Source: DAIODI01 sp046349255
GTDB taxonomy: Bacteria; Pseudomonadota; Alphaproteobacteria; Rhizobiales; Aestuariivirgaceae
NCBI GenBank assembly: GCA_046349255.1
Contig: JAXMCR010000004.1
Coordinates: 620,001-684,000, forward strand
Reading direction: 5' to 3'
Length of the DNA: 64,000 bases
Positions 25,473 through 33,576 of the stretch are shown here, piece by piece; within the stretch, counting starts at the first letter, position 1, and every line of letters starts with the position of its first letter. Made by a program: the position numbers and the translations under genes. Below the pieces are notes generated by a model that did not search any database, was not told the origin of the DNA, and saw only the letters and a list, made by a program, of their open reading frames with translations.

Positions 25473-26399
25473 ATGACCATCGCCGTCTTCGGAAGCATCA
25501 ACGTCGACATCACGGGCTACGGCGACCGGCTGCCACTGGCCGGCGAGACGGTGAAGGCGGAGCGGTACGCCACCGGACTCGGCGGCAAGGGCGCGAACCA
25601 GGCGGTGGCAGCCGCGAAGCTCGGGGCGCGGGTGCGGCTGATCGGGTGCGTCGGCGCCGACCCGTTCGGCGTCGAGGCGCTGCGGTGGCTGACCGAATAC
25701 GGCCTCTCGACCGACCATGTCCGCCGCGCGGGCGATCAGCAGACGGGGATCGCGTTGATTTCGGTCGATGCGCACGGTGAGAATCAAATCACGGTGGTGC
25801 CGGCCGCCAACGACGTGCTGGCCGTCGGCGATCTCGGGAAGGAGGCCGCAGCGCTCGATGGCGTGCGCGTGCTGCTGACGCAGCTCGAGGCCCCGCACGA
25901 GGCGTCGTTCGAGGTGTCGAAGATCGCGAATGCGCGCGGCATCACGGTGATCCACGATCCGGCGCCCGCGCCCTACGACGCCCCGACGCGGGAGGTGCTT
26001 GCGCCGGTGCACATCGTCACACCGAACGCCCGCGAGACGCAGGCGCTGACCGGCATTCTCCCGACCTCGACCGAGACTGCGCGCGCGGCTGCGCACAAAT
26101 TGCGCAATCTCGGCGTCGACACGGTGATCGTGAAACGCGGCGCCGACGGGTGCTACGTGTGCAGCGTAGCGTTCGAGGGCGTCGTGCCGGCTTTCAAGGT
26201 AAGCTCTATCGATTCCGTGGGCGCGGGCGACTGCTTCAACGGCGGGCTCGCCGTGGCGTTGGCGGAGGGCTTGCCGCTGAAGGATGCCGTGCGCTTCGCC
26301 TCAGCCTGCGGCGCGCTCTCGACCACGCGCGCGGGCGCTGCGTCCGCCGCCCCCAGCCGGGCCGATGTCGAGGCGCTGCTGCGGCAAGGCGCCGGCTGA
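25473..26399 (+). CDS. Ribokinase-type PfkB carbohydrate kinase
   Basis: The 308-residue protein has the first PfkB signature GGKGANQAVAAAKLGARV at 38-55 and the second, GAGDCFNGGLAVALAEG, with catalytic Asp253. It should phosphorylate ribose or a similar pentose with ATP. The gene starts 47 bases after a FNR-type site. Its last 99 bases overlap the 3' end of the phosphoesterase gene on the other strand, so the two messages are antisense to each other there. Confidence 0.88.
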   Translation: MTIAVFGSINVDITGYGDRLPLAGETVKAERYATGLGGKGANQAVAAAKLGARVRLIGCVGADPFGVEALRWLTEYGLSTDHVRRAGDQQTGIALISVDAHGENQITVVPAANDVLAVGDLGKEAAALDGVRVLLTQLEAPHEASFEVSKIANARGITVIHDPAPAPYDAPTREVLAPVHIVTPNARETQALTGILPTSTETARAAAHKLRNLGVDTVIVKRGADGCYVCSVAFEGVVPAFKVSSIDSVGAGDCFNGGLAVALAEGLPLKDAVRFASACGALSTTRAGAASAAPSRADVEALLRQGAG

Positions 26400-28160
26400 A
26401 GCCTCGCCCGGCAGGTCGATCCGCTCCGGTTTCGTCAGCCGTATCGTGCCATCCTCATTCGCGAGCGTGTGGATCAGGAAGTACGTCGGCTTTTCGTCCG
26501 TGCCGCCCATCACGGGGGAAGGGGCCGAGACGATCTTCAGCCGGCCGATCCTGCCGATCCAGTCGACATGCCGGTGGCCGTGCATCACCACCAGCTTCTG
26601 CCCGAATGGCAACAGTTCGCGCACGAACCAGCTGCCGTTGATCAAGGCCGTGCCGATGCGCTCCGAGAACGCCTTCACCGCCATCGGGTATTCGACCAGG
26701 TGATGGTGGATCGCCACGATCCACACGGCCTTCGGGAACCGCCGCGTCGCCGCCTTGAGCGCCAGCGTCTGCTCGAGCGAAACGATGCCCAGCGCGTTCG
26801 TCATCGAGAAATGCGTCTCGGCGTTCGAGTTGAGCACCGCGACGCCGAGGCCGTCCTCGGTCTCGGGCTCGAGGATCATCGGGAAGAGGTCCTGCCACGA
26901 TTTGCGCAGCGCGAGCGATTCCCGGATCGTGCCGCGGTCGGCGAACGCCTCGATGCGTGAGCGCCACGGGTCGAGCGTCCGGCGCACGGTGTCGCCGCGC
27001 TCTCCGTTCGGCTCCATCACCCGCACGCGATCGCCCTGCACGGCATCCATCGCCGAGACGCAGCGCAACTGGCGCAGCCGCATGCCCGGACTGAGGGGCA
27101 AGTCGAGGCGGGCCGGATTCGCGCGGTCCACGATGTTGACGTCGTGGTTGCCGGGCAGGATCAGCGTGCGCTCGGTGAGGACGGGATGACGCGCCAGCGT
27201 GTCGAGGAACTCGGCCCACTCGGCCGTGCTGCCTGCGTCCGTCATATCGCCGGTGATCAGCACGAGATCGAGTGGCGCAGCCGCGTGAATCTCCTCGAGC
27301 TTCTGCATGAGCTGTTCGAAGCGCACGTTGCCGCGCGGTCCGGCGCGCCCGCACTCGATGCGGAAGCCATAACGCTCCCCGACGACGTGGACGTCGGATA
27401 GGTGGGCAACCCGCCAGGTCCGTTTCCCATCCGGGGCGGCATCGAACGCCCGTAGGCTCTTCGGCTGCGGCATGTTCGCGTCCGCGATGCCCCAGATCAG
27501 CGCGGCGGCGGCGAGGTAAACCATCACGATGACGATGGCATTGGCGAGCACCGGCACGATCAACCGGTGCGGCGCCATCAGGTCGGCCACGACGCCGTTC
27601 CAGCGCGTGTGCGGAAACGCCCAGGCGATGACGGCGGCGGCGATCAGCGCGAGGATGACGCCCGCCGCGGCCGAACTCGTGGCGCGAATCCGGCCGCGCT
27701 GGTCGTCCGCCCGCTGACTGTCGGCGTCGCGTGCCCAGATCGATTCCGACACGTGCCGGATCGTCTCGCGCACCAGCGCGTAGAGCGGCTGCACGGCGAG
27801 CGCGTTGAGCGCCCAGAAGTTCGCCTCCGCCAGCCGGAACAGCGGCCGGAAACCGTACCAGCCGACGAGCGCCATCGCGGCGAGGAACAGAAGCGTGCCG
27901 AGGCCCGCGAGCGCCGCAGGGTCCACGCGGAAGGTCTGGACCCAGGCGGTCGCGACGATCGGCGTCGCGCCGAGCAGGAGTCCCGGCACCACGATCGACA
28001 GGAACCATGCCGCGAAGAGTTTTGGCAGGCTGATCTCGGCGAACAGGCTGCCCGCGAGAGCCAGCAGCGACTGCTGCTTCGGGCTCGAGGCGTCCGCCTC
28101 GACGTCACCCTTGCGCGGATCGATGATCTCTTCGGGCCAGGGGCGGGCAGGATCAGCCAT
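26301..28160 (-). CDS. Membrane-anchored metallophosphoesterase
   Basis: I take the ATG at 28160; a GGGAGG lies 12 bases before it, and a TTG 12 bases upstream is the alternative. The N-terminal 215 residues hold about four transmembrane helices (AAWFLSIVVPGLLLG, GTLLFLAAMALVGWYGF, GVILALIAAAVIAWAF, AIVIVMVYLAAAALIWGIA). The catalytic domain has HLSDVHV, ITGDMTD, LPGNHDVN and a HGHRH-type end. It is a calcineurin-like phosphoesterase at the cytoplasmic face; the substrate is unknown. It overlaps the kinase gene by 99 bases at the 3' end. Confidence 0.82.
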   Translation of the reverse strand: MADPARPWPEEIIDPRKGDVEADASSPKQQSLLALAGSLFAEISLPKLFAAWFLSIVVPGLLLGATPIVATAWVQTFRVDPAALAGLGTLLFLAAMALVGWYGFRPLFRLAEANFWALNALAVQPLYALVRETIRHVSESIWARDADSQRADDQRGRIRATSSAAAGVILALIAAAVIAWAFPHTRWNGVVADLMAPHRLIVPVLANAIVIVMVYLAAAALIWGIADANMPQPKSLRAFDAAPDGKRTWRVAHLSDVHVVGERYGFRIECGRAGPRGNVRFEQLMQKLEEIHAAAPLDLVLITGDMTDAGSTAEWAEFLDTLARHPVLTERTLILPGNHDVNIVDRANPARLDLPLSPGMRLRQLRCVSAMDAVQGDRVRVMEPNGERGDTVRRTLDPWRSRIEAFADRGTIRESLALRKSWQDLFPMILEPETEDGLGVAVLNSNAETHFSMTNALGIVSLEQTLALKAATRRFPKAVWIVAIHHHLVEYPMAVKAFSERIGTALINGSWFVRELLPFGQKLVVMHGHRHVDWIGRIGRLKIVSAPSPVMGGTDEKPTYFLIHTLANEDGTIRLTKPERIDLPGEASAGALPQQRLDIGPAGGGGRSARARGRERAAG

Positions 28161-28199
28161 TCGCGTGTTCAACCTCCCGGCGTGTATCCGTCGGATGGC

Positions 28200-28904
28200 T
28201 TACCACGGCAGCGGGTCGCCCCGGTAGTCGAAGAAACCGCCGGATTGTGCCGGCGTCAGCCGATCGATCACGGCAAGCAGCTGCCCGGCGGCCACCGCAG
28301 GGGACCGCGTATCGAGCCCCGCCTTGGAAAACGGCGCCGAAAGAGGCGTGTCCATCGTGCCGGGATGCAGCGCCACGCAGACGGCTTCCGGCCGCGACCT
28401 GCGCAGTTCGATCGCCGCGGTGCGTACGAGTTGGTTAAGCGCGGCCTTCGAGGCGCGATAGCCGTACCAGCCGCCCAGCTGGTTGTCGCCGATGCTGCCG
28501 ACCTTCGCCGAGATCGCTGCACAGACCGATTTCCCTTCGCGCGGCAGGTGCGGCAGGAGGTGCTTGAGCATCATCGCCGGGCCGATCGCGTTGACGGAGA
28601 ACGCCTTCTGCAGGCGCGCCGGGTCCAGGTCCCGTAGCGCCTTTTCCGGCATCGCGCCTTCGCCGTGGAGATAGCCGGTCGCGACGATCACGAGGCGCAG
28701 GGGAAGGGCTGATTCCGCCACCTGGCCGGCGAGCGCCGCGATGCTCGCCTCGTCCTCGAGGTCGACGCGCACGGGCCCCTGCCGCGCCGCGCGCAGCACC
28801 GTCCGGTACCGTCCATCGGCTTCGAGGCGATCGGCCAAGGCTCGGCCAAGGCCGCCGCTTGCGCCCACGACCACCGCAAGGCTGTCTGCCGTTCCCGTAC
28901 CCAT
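28200..28904 (-). CDS. Short-chain dehydrogenase/reductase
   Basis: The start at 28904 (MGTGTADSLAVVVGASGGLG) gives a 234-residue SDR. The nucleotide-binding GASGGLG is at about 14-20. The active-site Tyr-Lys pair is in YGYRASKAALN and the Ser is in SAKVGSIG. PGTMDTPL follows, typical of classical SDRs. It probably reduces a carbonyl with NAD(P)H in the cytoplasm. The long open frame upstream is antisense to the hydrolase/flavin reductase gene and is not coding. Confidence 0.85.
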   Translation of the reverse strand: MGTGTADSLAVVVGASGGLGRALADRLEADGRYRTVLRAARQGPVRVDLEDEASIAALAGQVAESALPLRLVIVATGYLHGEGAMPEKALRDLDPARLQKAFSVNAIGPAMMLKHLLPHLPREGKSVCAAISAKVGSIGDNQLGGWYGYRASKAALNQLVRTAAIELRRSRPEAVCVALHPGTMDTPLSAPFSKAGLDTRSPAVAAGQLLAVIDRLTPAQSGGFFDYRGDPLPW

Positions 28905-28997
28905 GTCCGTTCCATTTCCGCGACGTCTGGGAGGTACGCTTTCCCCGGCGGCGCAGACCATTGCCGGGCGTGGCTGATCTGCTAGGGTCCAGCCCCG

Positions 28998-30725
28998 ATG
29001 ACCCAGACTCGCGCGACGACCCCGGACGGCACCGTCTATTCGATCACCGGCGACGGTCCCGCGACCGTCGTCCTCATTCACGGCCTCGGCATGAACCGGG
29101 CAATGTGGCAGTGGCAGCTCGAGCCGCTCGCCGCCCGGTACCGCGTCGTGACCTACGATCTGTTCGGCCATGGCGAGAGTGCCGTTCCACCCGCGACACC
29201 GTCGCTGAGCGTGTTCGCAAGGCAGCTCAAGAGCCTGATCGACCACGTGGGGGCCGACCGTGTCGCTGTCGCCGGCTTTTCCCTGGGCGGCATGATCGCC
29301 CGGCGCTTCGCCATGGACTACCCGGAGCGGCTGTGGGGTGTGGCGATCCTGAACTCTGCACATGCCCGCACGGACGAGGCGCGGGCGGCCGTCCAGTCGC
29401 GCGTGCACCAGGCCCGCGAACACGGGCCGGGCGCGACCGTGAACGCCGCACTCGAACGCTGGTTCGGCGACGACTACCGCAAGGCCAACCCTGCCGTGAT
29501 GGAGCTCGTCTCGCGCTGGGTGCTCGCCAATCCGAAGGAGGTCTACGCGCCGATCTACCAGGTGCTGGTTGACGGCGTCGACGAACTGGTTTCGCCGAAG
29601 ACGCCGATCGCAATGCCCGCGCTCGTGATGACGGGCTCCGAGGATCACGGCAATTCCCCCGAGATGTCGCGCGCCATCGCCGCGGAAATTCCCGGCGCGC
29701 GACTCGTCATCGCCGACGGCTTGCGCCACATGGGCCTCGCCGAGAAGCCGGAGATCTTCAACCGCGAACTCCTGTCGTTCCTCGCGCACGCGCACGCGCA
29801 GACGCAGGCGTTCGATCCGAGGGAGTTCCGCACCGCGCTCGGCCACTTCGCGACGGGCGTGACCGTGATCTCGACGACGGAGCCCGACGGCACGCCCCGC
29901 GGCTTCACCGCCAACTCGTTCACGTCCGTCTCGCTCGATCCGCCGCTGGTGCTCGTCTGCATCGCGCGCTCGGCGGCGAGCCTCGATGTCTTCCGCGGCA
30001 CGCCCGGTTTTTCGGTGAGCATCCTCGAGGAGGGCCAGAAGGCCGTCTCCGGGTTGTTCGCAACTCGCCGCGCCGACAAGTTCCAGGTCGCCGACTGGCG
30101 GCAAGGGCGTGGCGGCATGCCGGTCATCGGCGGCGCGCTCGCGTGGTTCGAGTGCGCGCCGCACGAGGCGGTTGAGGCTGGCGACCACATCATCCTCATC
30201 GGCCGCGTCGTCGATTTCGGCTACGGGCAGGGCCGGCCGCTCGGCTACTACCGCGGCAGCTACTTCACGCTCGGCGAGGAGAACTCGCTGGTCGACGCCG
30301 TGGCGCGCCGCGCCGGCACGGTGATCGGCGCGGTCTACGCGAACGGCGGTTCCGTCCTGCTCGAGGTCGATCAGGCGACCGGCGACTACCGCGTTCCCGC
30401 CGTCGGCCGCGACGGGGAGCAAGCGAGCCTCGACCGGCTCAGCAAGAAGTACGCGGCGGAGGGGTTCAACGCGGCAATCGAGTTCGTCTACGCCGTGTTC
30501 GAAGAGCGCGGCACCGGGTCGGTGACGATCTACTACCGCGGCCACGCCACGGGCGACCCGCCGAAGGGGACGGCTTACGTGCCGCTCGCCGACCTCGACC
30601 TCGACAAGGTGAAGGACAAGGCGTGCCGCTTCATGCTCGAACGCTACGCCCGCGAGGCGGCGCAGGGCGGCTTCGCCATCTACATGGGCGACGAAGAGCA
30701 GGGCACGGTGCGCCCGCTCGCGTAA
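28998..30725 (+). CDS. Fused alpha/beta hydrolase and flavin reductase
   Basis: Residues 1-265 are an alpha/beta hydrolase with nucleophile Ser95 in GFSLGGM and catalytic His244; it resembles 3-oxoadipate enol-lactonases. Residues 272-427 are a flavin reductase (HpaC/RutF-like): FRTALGHFATGVTVIST, FTANSFTSVSLDPPLVLVC and GDHIILIGRVVDF. Residues 430-575 are an unassigned C-terminal domain seen on some rhizobial flavin reductases, with no clear catalytic motif. The fusion would supply reduced flavin for a two-component monooxygenase and cleave a product. An LLM monooxygenase lies at 38670, but it is distant. Confidence 0.85.
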   Translation: MTQTRATTPDGTVYSITGDGPATVVLIHGLGMNRAMWQWQLEPLAARYRVVTYDLFGHGESAVPPATPSLSVFARQLKSLIDHVGADRVAVAGFSLGGMIARRFAMDYPERLWGVAILNSAHARTDEARAAVQSRVHQAREHGPGATVNAALERWFGDDYRKANPAVMELVSRWVLANPKEVYAPIYQVLVDGVDELVSPKTPIAMPALVMTGSEDHGNSPEMSRAIAAEIPGARLVIADGLRHMGLAEKPEIFNRELLSFLAHAHAQTQAFDPREFRTALGHFATGVTVISTTEPDGTPRGFTANSFTSVSLDPPLVLVCIARSAASLDVFRGTPGFSVSILEEGQKAVSGLFATRRADKFQVADWRQGRGGMPVIGGALAWFECAPHEAVEAGDHIILIGRVVDFGYGQGRPLGYYRGSYFTLGEENSLVDAVARRAGTVIGAVYANGGSVLLEVDQATGDYRVPAVGRDGEQASLDRLSKKYAAEGFNAAIEFVYAVFEERGTGSVTIYYRGHATGDPPKGTAYVPLADLDLDKVKDKACRFMLERYAREAAQGGFAIYMGDEEQGTVRPLA

Positions 30726-30732
30726 GCCGGAC

Positions 30733-31161
30733 TCAGTTGCCTCGCGTTGCGATCGCGGCGGTCGAGACCAGCTCTTCGAGCAGCGCCATGGTGGCGCGTG
30801 CCGGGCAGCCGAACGGGTTGAGCGCGGCGCGGTCGGAGTATTTCAGCAGGAGCGACGGGTTGATCTTCGACGCGTTCACCTGGCCCATGGTCCAGCTGCC
30901 GAAATGACGCTCGGGGATCTCCTGGAAGGCGAGCAACCGAACGTGCGTATGGCGGTCGTCGCGGATGATGCGGCTGAACAGGTCGCCGACCTCGTCGCGC
31001 CCGCCCTCGAGCACCTGGATGTAGATGTCCTCGCTCACGCACAGAAGCCCCGTGACGCCGAACTTCACGTTGTTGCGGCGCGATTGCTCGAGGATGCGGT
31101 CCATGACGGCAGCGGTCACCGGCCCGGAGGCGCGGCTTGCATAGAGGCAGCGGACGAGCAT
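30733..31161 (-). CDS. BLUF-domain blue-light photoreceptor
   Basis: The 142-residue protein aligns with the BLUF family: Tyr7, Asn31, Gln49, Trp90 and Met92 sit at the positions of AppA Tyr21, Asn45, Gln63, Trp104 and Met106. It binds FAD and changes state on blue-light absorption. Only a short C-terminal helix follows the domain, so it acts through a partner protein. It is seven bases downstream of folE in the same direction, probably co-transcribed with it. Confidence 0.85.
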   Translation of the reverse strand: MLVRCLYASRASGPVTAAVMDRILEQSRRNNVKFGVTGLLCVSEDIYIQVLEGGRDEVGDLFSRIIRDDRHTHVRLLAFQEIPERHFGSWTMGQVNASKINPSLLLKYSDRAALNPFGCPARATMALLEELVSTAAIATRGN

Positions 31162-31168
31162 CGACGGA

Positions 31169-31882
31169 TCAGCCTTTCTGGGAATTGATGAGAGACAGGA
31201 ACTCGCGGCGCAGCGCGGCGTCCTTCAGGAACACACCGCGCATCACGCTGTTGATCATCTTGGCGCCGGTGTCCTTCACGCCGCGCCAGTGCATGCAGAA
31301 GTGATCGGCTTCCATCACGACCGCGAGGCCGTCCGGCGTGACCTTGGCCATCAGGAGGTCGGCGACCTGCGTGATGGCCTCCTCCTGGATCTGCGGGCGG
31401 CTCATGATCCACTCGGCGAGGCGCGAGTACTTCGACAGGCCGATCAGGTTCGAGTGCTCGTTCGGCATGATGCCGATCCACAGCCGACCCATGATCGGGC
31501 ACAGGTGGTGGCTGCACGCCGAGCGCACGGTGATCGGCCCGACGATCATCAGCTCGTTGAGGCGCTCCGCGTTCGGAAACTCCGTTACCGGAGGTTCGGG
31601 CGCGTAGCGGCCGCGGAACACCTCGTTCAGGTACATCTTCGCGACGCGGCGCGCGGTATCCTGCGTGTTGTGGTCGCTCTGGGTGTCGATGACGAGGCTT
31701 TCGAGCACGCCCTTCATCTTGCCCTCGACCTCGTCGAGCAGCGCCTCGAGCTCGCCCGGCTCGATGTACTCGGAGATGTTGTCGTTGGCATGGAACCGCC
31801 GCTGCGCGCGCTGCAGGCGGGCGCGGATCTTTGCCGAAACCGGCAGGGCCGCCTCAGCAGGGGGTTTCGAACGTTCGTTCAT
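31169..31882 (-). CDS. folE: GTP cyclohydrolase I
   Basis: The 237-residue protein has the zinc-binding residues Cys123, His126 and Cys196, in VRSACSHHLCPIMG and DHFCMHWRG. It also has NTQDTARRVAKMYLNE and NLIGLSKYSRL. It opens GTP to dihydroneopterin triphosphate, the first step of folate synthesis. The N-terminal 40 residues before the catalytic domain are longer than in E. coli. A BLUF protein gene follows after seven bases. Confidence 0.92.
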   Translation of the reverse strand: MNERSKPPAEAALPVSAKIRARLQRAQRRFHANDNISEYIEPGELEALLDEVEGKMKGVLESLVIDTQSDHNTQDTARRVAKMYLNEVFRGRYAPEPPVTEFPNAERLNELMIVGPITVRSACSHHLCPIMGRLWIGIMPNEHSNLIGLSKYSRLAEWIMSRPQIQEEAITQVADLLMAKVTPDGLAVVMEADHFCMHWRGVKDTGAKMINSVMRGVFLKDAALRREFLSLINSQKG

Positions 31883-31973
31883 AGGGGGTCGCTACTCTTG
31901 TGGACCGGGCCATTTCGGCCGGCTGCCGCCAGACTTTGCGCGAACTCTAGCAGGTGGCCGCCCTTCCTGTAAC

Positions 31974-32011
31974 GCGAAACGGCGCCCCGCGGATTGCCGC
32001 CGCGGGGCGCC
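31974..32011 (-). terminator. Terminator-like hairpin after the vWA gene (minus strand)
   Basis: GGCGCCCCGCGG (31981-31992) pairs with CCGCGGGGCGCC (32000-32011), a perfect 12-base stem. On the minus strand it is followed by GTTTCGCG, so the T-run is short. It is the only structure between the vWA gene and folE. Confidence 0.6.
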
Positions 32012-32032
32012 GGGGATGACCGGGGAGGGCGG

Positions 32033-33442
32033 TCAGCGGTAAAGGGCGAGGGTTTTGAGGGCCTCGGCGATGTTTGCGAATGCGGCCGAAAGCTGGCTGG
32101 CGTTGCTCGCGGTCAGCGCCATGCCGGGGTCGGAGGCGCACGACTGGAGGCGGCTCAGGATCGTCGCATCCGTCACCTGGAAGGCCACCGTGTAGATCGT
32201 GACCCCTTGCGCCTTGATGTTGGTGCACAGCTCCGTCATGTACTGGTTCGCCTGGGTGACGTTCGACCCCTTGTGGTCCGGCGAACCGGTATAGCCGCTC
32301 AGCGCGCTGACGGACTTGGTGTTGGCGCCGTCGGTCATCAGCACCATCGCCTTCTTGGTCGTCTTCTGGCTATAGGGAACGGCTTCCGTGAACGGCGCGT
32401 CCGGAGACAGCGTCGCCCAGCCCCAGACGAGGCCCGCCGGAATGTAGGTCTCGCCCGTCGCCACCATCTTGGACAGGGCCGAGGTCACGGTCGCCTTGGT
32501 CGACGTGAGCGGCGTAAGCGTCGACGGGCAGGAGACGTTCATTATACCGGGGTAGGGCGTTCCCGGCGTGTCGTCGCGCACATTCAGCGGATAGGCGCGC
32601 GAGCCGGCGCAGCCGTTCCAGGTCTGCGTGACGGTCGAGGTGACGTTCTGGCACTTCTGGTAGTACGGGCCATACGTGTACTGACAGGTCGTCTGGTTGA
32701 CGGTCTTGCTCGTGCAGACGCCGTCATTGCAGCTTGTCTGCGTCACGGGTTTCGTCACGCAGTTGTACGTGCTGAGCACGTCGCGCACCTGCGAGCACTG
32801 GTAGGTCGTCGTGCTCGTCTTGGAGTCCGGCGGCACGCTCATCCACGGCTGGTTGCGGTTGCCGGTTCCGACGTTCACGTACTGGGCGAACGGAACGACC
32901 GAGATCTTCACGTCGACGTTCGGGATCATCACCGTGTTGACGAGATCGGTCGCCGCCGACTGGAGATCCTTGATCTTCTGCCCCGACATGGACCCCGTGT
33001 TGTCCAGCACGAGGGCAAGTTCCAGCGGGTTACCTTTCGAGCGTACCACTTCGGTGTGGACCGAATACGGAATTTCGCCAACGCCGACGGCGGCGAGCAG
33101 CGTCGCGTCGGTCGCCCCGCGCGCGTCGGCGACGACCTTGCCGTCGGCCGCCACCGTGACCGTGAGACCCTCGACCTTCGCCATGAGTTCCGGCGGGATG
33201 TTCGACTGGAGATACTTCTCGACGACCTGCCTGTTGGCTGTCGCGTCCGTCGACTTCAGGGCGCCGGCGGCCAGCGCACCGGCATCGAGTGCCTTTTGCA
33301 GCTGCGCCCGGTCGTCCGCCGCGCGCTTGTAGTCGATACTGGCGCCAACTGCCCAGATCAGGGGCACGATCGCCAGTCCGAAGATCAGGCTGACGTTTCC
33401 GGCAGTCGAGGAACGAAAGGTCTTCAGCAATTGCAGGCCCAT
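32033..33442 (-). CDS. TadE/TadG-like pilus-associated protein with vWA domain (copy 1)
   Basis: The 469-residue protein starts with a membrane helix in a pilin-like setting (SSTAGNVSLIFGLAIVPLIW), as in TadE/TadG proteins. The von Willebrand A domain has MIDAS LALVLDNTGSMSG and MVLMTDGANT. A Cys-rich insert of about 100 residues (CNDGVCTSKTVNQ) lies between them. It probably sits at the inner membrane with the bulk in the periplasm, in Flp pilus assembly or adhesion. A close copy of 470 residues lies 134 bases upstream on the same strand. Confidence 0.82.
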   Translation of the reverse strand: MGLQLLKTFRSSTAGNVSLIFGLAIVPLIWAVGASIDYKRAADDRAQLQKALDAGALAAGALKSTDATANRQVVEKYLQSNIPPELMAKVEGLTVTVAADGKVVADARGATDATLLAAVGVGEIPYSVHTEVVRSKGNPLELALVLDNTGSMSGQKIKDLQSAATDLVNTVMIPNVDVKISVVPFAQYVNVGTGNRNQPWMSVPPDSKTSTTTYQCSQVRDVLSTYNCVTKPVTQTSCNDGVCTSKTVNQTTCQYTYGPYYQKCQNVTSTVTQTWNGCAGSRAYPLNVRDDTPGTPYPGIMNVSCPSTLTPLTSTKATVTSALSKMVATGETYIPAGLVWGWATLSPDAPFTEAVPYSQKTTKKAMVLMTDGANTKSVSALSGYTGSPDHKGSNVTQANQYMTELCTNIKAQGVTIYTVAFQVTDATILSRLQSCASDPGMALTASNASQLSAAFANIAEALKTLALYR

Positions 33443-33576
33443 GTCTTGGTCCCTTCACGATGGACACAAGTGAATGACCAGCAACAAATTTGCCGGATTG
33501 CGTAGGGGGCGCTGCCAACCCTGCGTTAGGGAAAAGCACCGGTGAAAATGATTGATAGACTTGTAGCGATTTTCAG

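Noticed and set aside
26638..26645. TTGATCAA inside the phosphoesterase gene as a FNR site.
   Set aside because: The half-sites have no spacer and the position is within a coding region.
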